Translations under genes and position numbers: made by a program
NCBI GenBank assembly: GCA_002733605.1
Contig: NVWK01000001.1
Span: 237,837-301,836 of the forward strand
Length of the DNA: 64,000 nt
Reading direction: 5' to 3'
DNA from: Robiginitomaculum sp.
GTDB taxonomy: Bacteria > Pseudomonadota > Alphaproteobacteria > Caulobacterales > Maricaulaceae
In this document: in pieces, positions 28,305-37,688 of the stretch
How positions within the stretch are numbered: position 1 is the stretch's first letter
How the letters are laid out: the number at the start of each line of letters is the position of its first letter
The notes under the pieces: model-generated
Told to the model about the DNA's origin: nothing
What the model saw: the letters and a program-made list of their open reading frames with translations, nothing else
Database searches by the model: none

Positions 28305-28885
28305 GAGCCGAAGATTGCGCAATTCTCGTACTCGCAAGTGGAAGTTCGAAACGCTTTGGGCCAGAAGATAAATTATTGACCCCTTTTCTAGGCCGCCCTT
28401 TGTGCACCCATATTATAGACACCACCGTCCAAATCAATTTCATGCACCGCTATGTCATCGTGCCTGAAAACTGTCCTGATCGTGTTGCCCCGTTCATACA
28501 GGCTAATTTCCAAATCATCATCAATCCCAAACCCGAAGCCGGACGTGGATACGCCTTGAGGCTTGGCGCGCAAGCTCTACTGGCGCACAGTATTAAAAAC
28601 ATGTGTGTCGTTCTGGCAGACATGCCCCTCATAAACACATCTCACCTACATACGCTGTTAGAGCGGGCAACAGGCCCCGTCACGATGAGTGCCTATAACG
28701 GCATCAAAATGCCACCTGCCATATTTGCAAATGAAGCCCTGATACAATTATCAAAGCCCCAGACTGCACGGAAAAACCTGGTGGAAAACCAGCAAACTGT
28801 CTGCGTCCCTCTTTCGGGTTTGGCAGCACAGGATATTGATACCAAAACAGAGTTACGCACCCTTGAAGACCAGTTTAAACTATAA
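28301..28885 (+). CDS. MobA/MocA-like molybdenum cofactor nucleotidyltransferase
   Basis: A 194-residue NTP transferase. LASGSSKRFGPEDKLL near residue 11 is the nucleotide-binding loop and VLADMPLI near 105 the metal-binding site. With a xanthine dehydrogenase-family enzyme next to it, the CTP-using MocA activity (molybdopterin cytosine dinucleotide) is more likely than MobA. The start overlaps the XdhC stop by 4 bp. It is the last gene of the hydroxylase operon. Confidence 0.85.
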   Translation: MRAEDCAILVLASGSSKRFGPEDKLLTPFLGRPLCTHIIDTTVQINFMHRYVIVPENCPDRVAPFIQANFQIIINPKPEAGRGYALRLGAQALLAHSIKNMCVVLADMPLINTSHLHTLLERATGPVTMSAYNGIKMPPAIFANEALIQLSKPQTARKNLVENQQTVCVPLSGLAAQDIDTKTELRTLEDQFKL

Positions 28886-28918
28886 ACGACTTGCGATTTT
28901 TGGAAAATTCCATTATTT

Positions 28919-28934
28919 ATGTTAGCGCACAACA
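28919..28934. promoter_or_regulatory. LacI-like operator half-palindrome upstream of the GH5 mannanase
   Basis: ATGTTAGCGCACAACA shares GTTAGCGC plus a following CA with a site at 40115-40127, in front of the GH26 operon. The GC-GC core is typical of LacI-family operators. It stands about 60 bp upstream of the GH5 start. Recognition is by motif sharing only. Confidence 0.4.
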
Positions 28935-28994
28935 AAATATGTAACATGCTGATAGTTATAAATATTTTTAATAGTGACATTTGGAGAGATCAAA

Positions 28995-30350
28995 ATGCTA
29001 CACAATTTTAAGCCTATAAAATTTGCTCTCTTGACCCTATCCGGGTTCCTTATGTCCGCGTGTTTATCCACACATTCACAAGACCATGGGTTTACGCAGG
29101 ACACAGCATCCCAATTTGTAACTGTCAAAGATACAGCCCTGATGATTGGAGAAACACCCTACCGGTTTGTCGGCGTAAATTTCTGGTACGGGGCTTATTT
29201 AGGTTCAGAAGGCGCAACCGGTAACATAGAAAGGCTCCGCGCCGAACTAGATTTACTCAAAAGCAAAGGCATTGATAATCTGCGAGTGCTTGGCGGTTCA
29301 GAAGACGGGCCAATGGAAAAATCTGTCCGGCCAGCCTTTCGCAACGCAAGCAGCGATTACAATGAAACCCTGTTACGCGGCCTTGATAGTTTGCTCGTCG
29401 AAATGGGCAAACGGGACATGAAAGCCGTGATTTATCTCAACAATTTCTGGGAATGGTCGGGCGGCATGGGCACCTATCTTTCATGGGTCAATAACGGGGA
29501 ATTTACCGATTTAGGCGACCCGAACAAGCCTTGGCCCGCCTACCCTTTAGCAACAATGAAATTTTACTCCAACACAGCCGCCAAGGCCCTGTATCAGGAT
29601 TATGTAAAAGCGGTGGTCGGACGCACAAACACCCTTACCGGCAAGGCTTACACCCACGACACAGCCATCATGGCCTGGCAATTGGCCAATGAACCCCGTC
29701 CCGGATATTCAGCCGCCCCCGGCATGGCCGATCTGCCCGAGTTTTATCAATGGATTGACGAAACGGCAGGGTTTATAAAATCAATTGATGGCAATCACCT
29801 TGTCTCCAGTGGCAATGAAGGCTTTATGGGTTGCGCCGATTATGATCCTTGTTTCAATGAAGCCCATAAAACTGATAACATAGATTATCTGACATTTCAC
29901 ATGTGGCCAAAAAACTGGAGTTGGGTTGATCCTGATAATATGCAAGGCACAATCGAAAGCACCAAATTAAAGGCGACAGCCTATATTGAACAACATATTG
30001 CCTATGCAAACACACTAAATAAACCAATTGTTTTGGAAGAATTCGGGCTGCCCCGTGACAAAGGCGCCATTACCATTAACTCATCGACCGAGTACCGGGA
30101 CCGGTTTTACGCCTTTGTATATGACCATGTTGAAAACAGCATTGCCCAAAACGGGCCGCTTGTGGGCACCAATGTCTGGACATGGGGTGGCTTCGGGCGC
30201 GCAGCACACCAAAACGGCATATGGCAGCAAGGCGATACAGATTTCACCGGCGATCCTCCTCAAGAAGATCAGGGCTTGAACTCCATTTTTGATACCGATG
30301 TTTCAACAATAAAAGTACTTTCCAATCACGCCGAGAAAATCACGAAATAA
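28995..30350 (+). CDS. GH5-family endo-beta-1,4-mannanase, lipoprotein
   Basis: A 451-residue secreted glycoside hydrolase. The start at 28995 has GGAGAG before it and gives a lipoprotein signal ending in the lipobox LMSAC near residue 24. WQLANEPRP near 227 holds the acid/base Glu, and VLEEFGLPRD near 344 the nucleophile Glu. The pattern resembles the mannanase subfamily (GH5_7). It would cut mannan or glucomannan in the periplasm or at the cell surface, feeding the GH26/GH130 route nearby. Confidence 0.88.
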   Translation: MLHNFKPIKFALLTLSGFLMSACLSTHSQDHGFTQDTASQFVTVKDTALMIGETPYRFVGVNFWYGAYLGSEGATGNIERLRAELDLLKSKGIDNLRVLGGSEDGPMEKSVRPAFRNASSDYNETLLRGLDSLLVEMGKRDMKAVIYLNNFWEWSGGMGTYLSWVNNGEFTDLGDPNKPWPAYPLATMKFYSNTAAKALYQDYVKAVVGRTNTLTGKAYTHDTAIMAWQLANEPRPGYSAAPGMADLPEFYQWIDETAGFIKSIDGNHLVSSGNEGFMGCADYDPCFNEAHKTDNIDYLTFHMWPKNWSWVDPDNMQGTIESTKLKATAYIEQHIAYANTLNKPIVLEEFGLPRDKGAITINSSTEYRDRFYAFVYDHVENSIAQNGPLVGTNVWTWGGFGRAAHQNGIWQQGDTDFTGDPPQEDQGLNSIFDTDVSTIKVLSNHAEKITK

Positions 30351-30462
30351 ATAAGGGCATTCGCTCCGTTGTAGTTAGAACACCCCCGCCCCATCAACGC
30401 ATTGGTGCAATTCTTGACCCTCAAATATTGTTGATTTGAAATTTATCGCGTCCCTAAAACGC

Positions 30463-30502
30463 ATCACGGCACCCCCAAGTATTAACCTGAGGATGCCGTG
30501 AT
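30463..30502. repeat. Inverted repeat in the GH5-lacI spacer
   Basis: ATCACGGCA (30463-30471) and TGCCGTGAT (30494-30502) are perfect inverted copies around a 22-bp loop. On the plus strand no T-run follows. On the minus strand GCGTTTTA follows, a weak terminator tail. It could end a short minus-strand RNA starting near the operator at 30604. Confidence 0.4.
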
Positions 30503-30603
30503 AATAAATTTAAGAGATGATACGCCGCCTGTGGAGAGACACCGAAACCACCAGTCTTCTACACGGTTTTAAATATTGCCCGTATTAGGTTCCTACTCAT
30601 CAA

Positions 30604-30617
30604 TGAAACCGGTTTCA
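30604..30617. promoter_or_regulatory. Perfect LacI-family operator TGAAACCGGTTTCA
   Basis: TGAAACCGGTTTCA is a perfect 14-bp palindrome of LacI-family type. Related sites lie at 31914-31927 and 31958-31971, upstream of the symporter gene. The nearby LacI protein is the obvious ligand. The position between two convergent genes is unusual. Confidence 0.6.
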
Positions 30618-30809
30618 ATATATTTTGCATATTATTTTCATAAATTTGCATTTTGTGTCATATTTACAACATGGAAAATTAAATTATCCTTATCTTTCAG
30701 ATAGTTAAAAATATCAACAAAATACGAATACACCACCAACATTATGGCGGGTCAATATTTGGCAAAAAAATGATTTTGTTTCATAAATTCAAAACCCCCA
30801 CCATAAAAC

Positions 30810-31817
30810 CTATGTCGTACGATGGCGTCTTGTACTGCTACGAATAACCAATTCCGTTGGTAAGCATTGATGATTTGGAGCCGCAGTTTCTCCGCGAAGA
30901 AGACTGACCATCATTGTCATCGCAATTTCGCCCATACGTTCCGCGGGTTGTACGACTGTCGTCAGGGTCGGCTGACAAACTTTACTAAAGGCCGTGTCAT
31001 CAAACCCTGTAACCGACAAATCGTCCGGCAAGGAAAGCCCACGATCCAGAGCCGTCCGCATGGCGCCAATCGCAATCTCGTCACTTAAACAAAACAAAGC
31101 CGTTAAATCAGGGTGCCGGGAGAGAAGCCGCAGAGCCGCGCGCTGACCTCCGGCAAAAGAATAGGCTGAGTGTTCGGTTGCACTGTCCTCATATTTAAGC
31201 CCATACCCCTCAATAGCCCGACGATATCCCTTAATACGTTCCTGAGAGACGCTTCTGTTACGAATACCGCCAAGCACGCCAATCCTGGTGTGCCCCAAAG
31301 CGAGAAGGTAAGAGGTCATAGATTCTGCCGCAGCAGCATTATCTATCATAACCGTGGGGTATTTTGCTGGTGCCACCACATCCAATGCATGCACAAAAGG
31401 CACAAGAGTACGATCCCCGTCAGGCATAATCTCCTTTAAAGTACGCCCTCCCACCTGAATGACACCATCGGCACGATTGGTTTGCACCATTTCCAGCCCC
31501 GCGCGCTCAATCTCGATATCATCACGTGTATCCATCACGAGCAGGAAGTAATCATTTTCAGCCACAATCCGCTCAACCCCGGCAAGAACCTTGGCAAAAA
31601 TCACATTCCTGAGATCCGGAACCATGACCAGCACACTGCGTGTACTTTTCCCGCGAAACGCTTTCGCCAATGAATTTGGTTTATAGTTAAGCTGCGTAGC
31701 GGCCCGCAGAACTTTCTCAAGCGTGCCCGCTGAAAGCTTGCTCGGGTCAGAAAAAGCACGTGAAACCGTCGCAGGGGAAACCCCGGCCAGTTTCGAAACT
31801 CTTTTAATGGGTGACAT
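30810..31817 (-). CDS. LacI-family transcriptional regulator
   Basis: A 335-residue repressor. The N-terminal helix-turn-helix reads VSKLAGVSPATVSRAFSDP, followed by a hinge helix and a periplasmic-binding-protein-like sugar domain. DLTALFCLSDEIAIGAM and DLSVTGFDD are family blocks. It is divergent from the symporter-GH3 operon, and two TGAAA-N4-TTTCA sites lie in the shared 252-bp spacer, so it probably represses that operon and itself. The effector is likely a glucoside or mannoside from the polysaccharide pathway. Confidence 0.92.
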   Translation of the reverse strand: MSPIKRVSKLAGVSPATVSRAFSDPSKLSAGTLEKVLRAATQLNYKPNSLAKAFRGKSTRSVLVMVPDLRNVIFAKVLAGVERIVAENDYFLLVMDTRDDIEIERAGLEMVQTNRADGVIQVGGRTLKEIMPDGDRTLVPFVHALDVVAPAKYPTVMIDNAAAAESMTSYLLALGHTRIGVLGGIRNRSVSQERIKGYRRAIEGYGLKYEDSATEHSAYSFAGGQRAALRLLSRHPDLTALFCLSDEIAIGAMRTALDRGLSLPDDLSVTGFDDTAFSKVCQPTLTTVVQPAERMGEIAMTMMVSLLRGETAAPNHQCLPTELVIRSSTRRHRTT

Positions 31818-31913
31818 CCAACATTCCGTTCTTGTTATGACTTAAGTCATTTGGTTTAGCCAAAAAAATGCATAAATACAATGCACCAGCACAGAGCCCC
31901 ACACAGGGCATAA

Positions 31914-31927
31914 TGAAACCGATTTCA
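31914..31927. promoter_or_regulatory. LacI-family operator in the lacI-symporter spacer, site 1
   Basis: TGAAACCGATTTCA differs from the perfect palindrome at 30604 by one base. It lies about 100 bp upstream of the LacI start and about 145 bp upstream of the symporter start, so it could serve either promoter. Confidence 0.6.
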
Positions 31928-31957
31928 TAAAATTATCAAATATTTTCTAAAAAAGAT

Positions 31958-31971
31958 TGAAAATTGTTTCA
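31958..31971. promoter_or_regulatory. LacI-family operator-like sequence, site 2
   Basis: TGAAAATTGTTTCA keeps the outer TGAAA and TTTCA arms but not the central CCGG. Its centre lies 44 bp from that of site 1, about four helical turns, which would suit cooperative binding or a short loop. Confidence 0.35.
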
Positions 31972-32069
31972 TTTTCGCTCAAAAAGCAACATAGACAGAG
32001 TTTGACACGTGCAATTCTTTAAAAATAATGCGCGGCAAAATAAAAATACTCTGGGTGGGAGACAGCGAC

Positions 32070-34013
32070 ATGGCATTACACGGCATTGATTTATTTATTA
32101 TTTTTGGCTATCTCGCCGCAACTCTTACGATCGGGTTTTGGATATCCAACAAGGCTGCCAAAGATATGCGCGGCTATTATCTCGGTGGCAACAAACTACC
32201 ATGGTATGCGCTCGGCCTCTCGAATGCATCAGGCATGTTCGATGTCGCCGGTACAATGTGGCTCGTCAGCATCCTGTTTATTTATGGCCTGAAAAGCATC
32301 TGGATTCCTTGGCTCTGGCCCGTCTTCAACCAGATATTCCTGATGGTCTTCCTGTCGATCTGGTTGCGCAGATCCGGCGCACTGACCGGTGCAGAATGGA
32401 TTACCTTACGTTTTGGTGACGGAAAATCCGCCCGTATGAGCCATATGATCGTCGTCGTCTTCGCCCTCATCATGGTGTTGGCCTATATGGCTTATGGCTT
32501 TTTAGGCATCGGAAAACTTGCCGCCCAATTCATGCCTTTTGATCTCGCGGCCTTACTACGTCTCAATGTTTTCTTGCCAGAAGCCCTGCAAGGAAGCGCC
32601 TTGGTTGGCGACGAACTTGCCAGACAAACAAATGCCATGATGGGCATGAACGAAAAAGTATATGGAGTGCTCATCATCTTCATAACCTCGCTGTATGTGA
32701 TTAAAGGCGGAATGTATTCGGTGGTGTTCACCGAGGTCTTGCAATTTTTCATCATGGCCCTCGCCAGCGTCGGGGTCGCTTACATCGCCATGACCCATGT
32801 CAGCACAGAAGCCCTTGCCGCCGCCATTCCCGAAGATTGGGCAAACCCGTTCTTTGACTGGAAACTTGATCTGGACTGGTCGAAGATTTTGCCCTCAGCC
32901 AACACCAAAATTGAGCAAGACGGTTATTCCCTCTTCACAATTTTCTTCATGCTGGTTTTGTTTAAAGGCATTCTCGGCTCTATGGCTGGCCCGGCACCGA
33001 ACTATGATATGCAACGTGTCCTTTCCGCCAGAAGCCCTGTTGAGGCCGCTAAAATGAGCTGGTTTGTCAACGTTGTGATGATCGTTCCGCGCTATCTATT
33101 GATTGCGGGCCTCACCATTCTTGCCCTCGTTTACTTTACCGGTGATTTACGCACCATGGGCGAAAACGCCGATTTTGAAGGCCTGCTGGCATTCGTGCTC
33201 AGCCAAGGCCTTATTCCGGCTGGCTTGTTAGGCCTTGTCCTCGCGGGCCTGTTCGCCGCCTTCATGTCAAGCTTCGCGGCCCCGCTTAATGCGGCTCCAG
33301 CTTATGTGGTCAATGATATCTACCGCAAATACATCAACCCGCACGCCAGCGAAAAGAAATATTTGCGCATCAGCTATCTTGTCTCTGCCATCTTTGTTCT
33401 GACCGGAACAATATTTGGCCTGTTCCTGACAAGCATTGACGGCATTATCAACTGGATCACCGCCGGACTGGGTGGCGGCTATGTCGCGGCCAATATGATA
33501 AAATGGTATTGGTGGCGTATGAATGGCTGGGGCTATTTCTGGGGCATGTTCGTTGGGATTGCTTTCGCATTACTACTGGGTCTGCCATTCGTCAGCGATA
33601 AAATTAGCGCCATTCAGGCCTTCCCGTTCTTCTTTTTCGCCTGTTTGGTCGCCGTGATTGTTGGTTCCCTCGCAACGAAACCAACCGAGATGTCCGTCTT
33701 GCAAGAGTTTTATATCCGCACTCGCCCTTGGGGGTTCTGGAAGCCAGTTCAAAATGCACTGGAAGCAGACGGTAAAGGCGTTGAAGAAAACAAAGACATG
33801 AAACGCGACCTTACCAATGTCGCCGTTGGTATTGTCTGGCAATCCGCACTTGTGGCTGCCCCGGTTTTCTTCGTTATTCGCGATTGGGACAAGCTAGCTA
33901 TTGCCGTCGTCATTATTGCCATAACAAGCGTGTTCCTGAAGTATCGCTGGTGGGACAATCTTCGTGATTACGCCCCCGGATACACACCGCCAACACCTTC
34001 CTCATCAAAATAA
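32070..34013 (+). CDS. Sodium:solute symporter family transporter
   Basis: A 647-residue inner-membrane carrier with about 13-14 hydrophobic helices. The start at 32070 is preferred because GGGAG precedes it. YYLGGNKLPWYALGLSNASG near residue 34 and the AAFMSSFAAPLNAAPAYVVNDIY block near 400 are typical of the SGLT/SSS family, which takes up sugars with sodium. It sits between the LacI gene and a cytosolic GH3 glycosidase, so imported oligosaccharides are its likely cargo. GH3 begins 23 bp downstream. Confidence 0.9.
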   Translation: MALHGIDLFIIFGYLAATLTIGFWISNKAAKDMRGYYLGGNKLPWYALGLSNASGMFDVAGTMWLVSILFIYGLKSIWIPWLWPVFNQIFLMVFLSIWLRRSGALTGAEWITLRFGDGKSARMSHMIVVVFALIMVLAYMAYGFLGIGKLAAQFMPFDLAALLRLNVFLPEALQGSALVGDELARQTNAMMGMNEKVYGVLIIFITSLYVIKGGMYSVVFTEVLQFFIMALASVGVAYIAMTHVSTEALAAAIPEDWANPFFDWKLDLDWSKILPSANTKIEQDGYSLFTIFFMLVLFKGILGSMAGPAPNYDMQRVLSARSPVEAAKMSWFVNVVMIVPRYLLIAGLTILALVYFTGDLRTMGENADFEGLLAFVLSQGLIPAGLLGLVLAGLFAAFMSSFAAPLNAAPAYVVNDIYRKYINPHASEKKYLRISYLVSAIFVLTGTIFGLFLTSIDGIINWITAGLGGGYVAANMIKWYWWRMNGWGYFWGMFVGIAFALLLGLPFVSDKISAIQAFPFFFFACLVAVIVGSLATKPTEMSVLQEFYIRTRPWGFWKPVQNALEADGKGVEENKDMKRDLTNVAVGIVWQSALVAAPVFFVIRDWDKLAIAVVIIAITSVFLKYRWWDNLRDYAPGYTPPTPSSSK

Positions 34014-34036
34014 CGATATAGAAGGTCATATAAGGC

Positions 34037-36493
34037 ATGGGGGAAACAGAGAAGATACGCACGGCACAAAGCGTTGCCAATGACGGCACACGCCCGATCG
34101 ACATCAACCTCTGGCCCAAACTAGAGGCACCAATTAAACCTGACCCTGCGCTAGAAGCGCGCATAGATGAAATCTTGGAAAGCCTAAGCCTTGAACAAAA
34201 AGTCGGCCAAACCATTCAGGCTGATATTGGCTCTGTCACCCCCGAAGATATTCGCACCTATCCACTCGGCTCAATCCTAAACGGAGGCAACTCGGCCCCA
34301 CACGGTAATATGCGAGCCTCGCGCGAAGTATGGCTGGCTCTGGCAGATGCGTTTTGGGAAGCTTCAATGCACGAAAACGGCGCGGGCATCCCTATTATGT
34401 GGGGCACAGACGCCGTACACGGGAATAACAATGTGGCCGGAGCCACCATTTTCCCTCATAATATAGGCCTTGGCGCAAGCGCAGATGCCGAACTGATCGA
34501 ACGCATCGGCGCGGCAACAGCCCGCGAGGTCATCACCGCAGGTTTTGATTGGACTTTCGCCCCCACCTTAGCCGTTGTTCAAGATATTCGGTGGGGTCGC
34601 ACCTACGAATCCTATTCAGAAGACCCCAACATTGTTGCCAAATGCGGCGCGGCACTTATCAATGGGCTACAAGGCAGACTAGGCAGTGATGCCTTCCTTG
34701 GCTCCGATAAAATCATCGCAACCGTAAAACACTTTATTGGTGACGGTGGCACTCTGAATGGTCGCGACCAAGGGGATACTGACGCTACCGAAGACGAATT
34801 ACGAGACATTCATAGCCTTGGCATTGAACACGCCCTCAGCGCAGGCGTACAGACCGTAATGGCTTCATTTTCAAGCTGGGGCGACATTAAAATCCACGGT
34901 CGCCACGATTTACTAACCGAACTCCTAAAAGACCAATGGGCCTTTGACGGGATTTTGGTTGGCGACTGGAATGGGCACGCCCAACTTTCCGGCGCTTCAC
35001 CCGAACATGCCCCGGAATCCATGACCGCTGGCCTTGATATATTTATGGCCCCCGATAGCTGGAAATCCCTGTTTCATAATACAGTGACAGATGTGCGAGA
35101 AGGGCGTCTCTCGCCCGAAAGGCTCGACGATGCTGTACGCAGGGTATTACGAGTTAAACTCCGCTCTGGCCTGTTTGACAAACCAAAACCGAGCGCACGT
35201 ATTCCCATACAAACCGCCCCCGCGCCGAACAACACAGCCCACAAAACCCTTGCACAAGAAGCCGTACGAAAATCAGCCGTATTGTTGAAAAATAAAGACA
35301 GCATCCTCCCGATCAACTCCGCGCACCACATATTGGTAGCAGGTGCAGGCGCAGATAATTTAAGCATGCATTGCGGCGGCTGGTCTCTGTCCTGGCAAGG
35401 CGATAATATTGAAAAATCAGACTATCCCGAAAGCGAAACCATTTTGGAAGGTATTGCGCGCATCACACGCAGAAACAATTCCAGTTATATTTATTCTGAA
35501 ACAGCTGACTGGCAAAAAAGCGGGACATCCCAAAAACCGGATATAGCAATTTATGTTTTTGGCGAGCGAGCCTATGCAGAATTTAGAGGCGATCTCAACA
35601 CACTGGATTTCATGCCCGGAGATGACCACGATATTACGGCCCTGCGCAAACTCCGCGCCGAAGGCATTCCCGTGGTCGGTGTCTTCCTCTCTGGTCGCCC
35701 TTTATGGGTAAATCCTGAGCTAAATGCATGTAATGCCTTCATTGCTGCCTTTCTACCGGGCACACAAGGCGGCGCGTTAGCCGATATACTGCTCGCGCAA
35801 AACGGCGAATACGATTTCACCGCAAAACTCTCTTTCCTATGGCCAATGAATGCGGATCAATACGCAGATACGTCGGTGTCCCCCCTCTTCTCAAGAGGCT
35901 TTGGCTTGTCCTTACAAGACACATGTGCGCTCCCACACCTTCACGAGAGCGGCGTTGAAACAAACCCCGACACGTGCACAATATTTGACAAAGGCAACAC
36001 GGTCAGCGGCTGGTCTGCAAATCTGGAAGACACATCAGGGCAAACCATTTGGTCTCCGGGCACACACACCTCACCCAATGAAGGCCTTACAGCCTCATCT
36101 GCTGATTTCGGGCAACAGGAAAACGCCATTCGGATAAGCTGGTCACAAGCAAAAGGGCAGATCAATTTCACACATGATCCCGTTGATTTTTCCCGCGAGG
36201 CCAATGCGGACTTCTTACTTACCATGGATTATTTTCTTAAATCAAAACCTTCAAAGCCGATTTTTGCAGAAATCGTGGATACGCAAGGCAAAGGCGTACG
36301 GCTAGACATTACCGACAAACTTGAAACGGCTCGGCATGGCGACCTTAAACAGTTCACCATCGCTTTGAAAGCGATCACTGTGTCTGGTGGAGATTTGGAA
36401 AATATCACACGGGTAACACTTGCCAGCGAAGGCCCGTTTGAAATTATTATTACCCGCATGAACTTTGTCCCCGGGGTCAATTGCAATGCCTAA
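34037..36493 (+). CDS. GH3 family beta-glucosidase / exo-glucanase, apparently cytosolic
   Basis: An 818-residue GH3 enzyme. KHFIGDGGTLNGRDQGDT near residue 231 and the nucleophile-Asp motif LVGDWNGH near 312 belong to the (beta/alpha)8 domain. The second alpha/beta domain follows, and a C-terminal beta-rich domain resembles the ExoP-type extension. Unlike many exo-glucanases of this size it has no signal peptide, so it would act on di- or oligosaccharides brought in by the adjacent symporter. Beta-1,4- or beta-1,3-glucosides are likely, for example from glucomannan. Confidence 0.9.
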   Translation: MGETEKIRTAQSVANDGTRPIDINLWPKLEAPIKPDPALEARIDEILESLSLEQKVGQTIQADIGSVTPEDIRTYPLGSILNGGNSAPHGNMRASREVWLALADAFWEASMHENGAGIPIMWGTDAVHGNNNVAGATIFPHNIGLGASADAELIERIGAATAREVITAGFDWTFAPTLAVVQDIRWGRTYESYSEDPNIVAKCGAALINGLQGRLGSDAFLGSDKIIATVKHFIGDGGTLNGRDQGDTDATEDELRDIHSLGIEHALSAGVQTVMASFSSWGDIKIHGRHDLLTELLKDQWAFDGILVGDWNGHAQLSGASPEHAPESMTAGLDIFMAPDSWKSLFHNTVTDVREGRLSPERLDDAVRRVLRVKLRSGLFDKPKPSARIPIQTAPAPNNTAHKTLAQEAVRKSAVLLKNKDSILPINSAHHILVAGAGADNLSMHCGGWSLSWQGDNIEKSDYPESETILEGIARITRRNNSSYIYSETADWQKSGTSQKPDIAIYVFGERAYAEFRGDLNTLDFMPGDDHDITALRKLRAEGIPVVGVFLSGRPLWVNPELNACNAFIAAFLPGTQGGALADILLAQNGEYDFTAKLSFLWPMNADQYADTSVSPLFSRGFGLSLQDTCALPHLHESGVETNPDTCTIFDKGNTVSGWSANLEDTSGQTIWSPGTHTSPNEGLTASSADFGQQENAIRISWSQAKGQINFTHDPVDFSREANADFLLTMDYFLKSKPSKPIFAEIVDTQGKGVRLDITDKLETARHGDLKQFTIALKAITVSGGDLENITRVTLASEGPFEIIITRMNFVPGVNCNA

Positions 36494-36496
36494 ACC

Positions 36497-37687
36497 CTAG
36501 AGTTTTTCCAACCGATCAAGACATTCCATCATAGCCCTCCCATTGTGATAACAAGCCTTCCAGTGCCCGGCTTGATAGGGCGAAATCTGATCCGCATCCA
36601 AACTGGAAAACCAACTCCATTCACAGCCATCCCTAAGGACATGTTGTTTAATAAAGGCCCACATGCCCACGGCTCTATCGAAAAACTCAGGATTACCACT
36701 CAGTTGATATGCATTTAAAAATCCGACCAATGCTTCCGCCTGTACCCACCATATGCGTGTAGTATCTATATGATCTGCCGAGAAACTGCGCTCATTATAC
36801 ATCTCCCCGTCTGGCCCCATAGCTTCCGCCAATGCAGTTTCTGCCAACTGAAGTGTCACCTGACGCGTTTGCGCTAGAACATTATCATCTCCTAAAACTT
36901 CAGCTGCCTCCCACAACAACCAACTGGCTTCTATGTCATGACCAAAGGATGCGTCTCGTGAAACATCGCGCCAATCCGCCTGCCAGAATAAACGCAAATG
37001 CCCGATATCGGCCCTAAAAATTTTCCTGTTATGAAGCTTAATCAAGCTCTCTAAAGCCTTACGCACACGTGGTAAGGGCTTGGCGCGGTATAGCTCCGTA
37101 TAAGCTTCAAGAATATGTAAATGCGTATTCATGGTTTTGGGCGCGTCATCATCTTTCTCGCTGAGCCTAACATCCTCGATCTCGACCCAATCCCGCGCAA
37201 AAGCCTCCCAATAGCCCCCATGATCGAGATCATAAAAACGCGCTTCAAGCGTATCAAACAGGGCAAGTGCATGTTCAAGGCTCTCCTCGTCTCCGCTAGA
37301 GTGTGCATGGGCCGCAAGACCATAAATCGCAAACGCCTGTGCATAGCCCTGTTTACGCGTATTGGTCGGAGCCCCTCGCGCATCTACCTCCCAAAATACC
37401 CCCCCATGCTTCGTATCTATAAAATGAGAGACAAGAAAATCCCGCGCCCGCAAAGCCATATCCGCATCGCTCTGCGTACCGGAGCGTAAAGCCGCCATAC
37501 TAAAAAACCACAGAATACGGGCTATATAAATCAACCCCTTGGGAGCATCCACAACAGGCCGGCCATCCAGATTTATCTGTCCGTAAAACCCACCGTTTTG
37601 TCGATCAACCGCATTGGTTTTCCACCATGTAGACAGCCGTTCCAACTCGGATTGAAATTCAGCAGATAAGGTTTTCAAATCTGACAC
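36497..37687 (-). CDS. Cellobiose/mannobiose 2-epimerase (AGE superfamily)
   Basis: A 396-residue (alpha/alpha)6-barrel enzyme. The open frame runs further upstream, but that part is antisense-like coding of the GH130 gene. The real start is GTG at 37687, one base after the GH130 stop, giving VSDLKTLSAEFQSEL. NGGFYGQINLDG, KTMNTHLHILEAYTELYR and GHDIEASWLLWEA carry the histidines of cellobiose 2-epimerases. Next to GH130 its likely job is mannobiose to mannosyl-glucose. Confidence 0.85.
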   Translation of the reverse strand: MSDLKTLSAEFQSELERLSTWWKTNAVDRQNGGFYGQINLDGRPVVDAPKGLIYIARILWFFSMAALRSGTQSDADMALRARDFLVSHFIDTKHGGVFWEVDARGAPTNTRKQGYAQAFAIYGLAAHAHSSGDEESLEHALALFDTLEARFYDLDHGGYWEAFARDWVEIEDVRLSEKDDDAPKTMNTHLHILEAYTELYRAKPLPRVRKALESLIKLHNRKIFRADIGHLRLFWQADWRDVSRDASFGHDIEASWLLWEAAEVLGDDNVLAQTRQVTLQLAETALAEAMGPDGEMYNERSFSADHIDTTRIWWVQAEALVGFLNAYQLSGNPEFFDRAVGMWAFIKQHVLRDGCEWSWFSSLDADQISPYQAGHWKACYHNGRAMMECLDRLEKL

Positions 37688-37688
37688 A

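Larger units (their letters stand above)
30351..30809. other. 459-bp convergent spacer with an isolated LacI operator and an inverted repeat
   Basis: No coding sequence was recognised. The spacer lies between the 3' ends of the GH5 gene and the LacI gene. It holds a 9-bp inverted repeat (30463-30502) and a perfect 14-bp LacI-type operator (30604-30617), followed by very AT-rich sequence. An operator with no gene downstream on either strand suggests an unannotated transcript or a lost gene. Confidence 0.6.
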
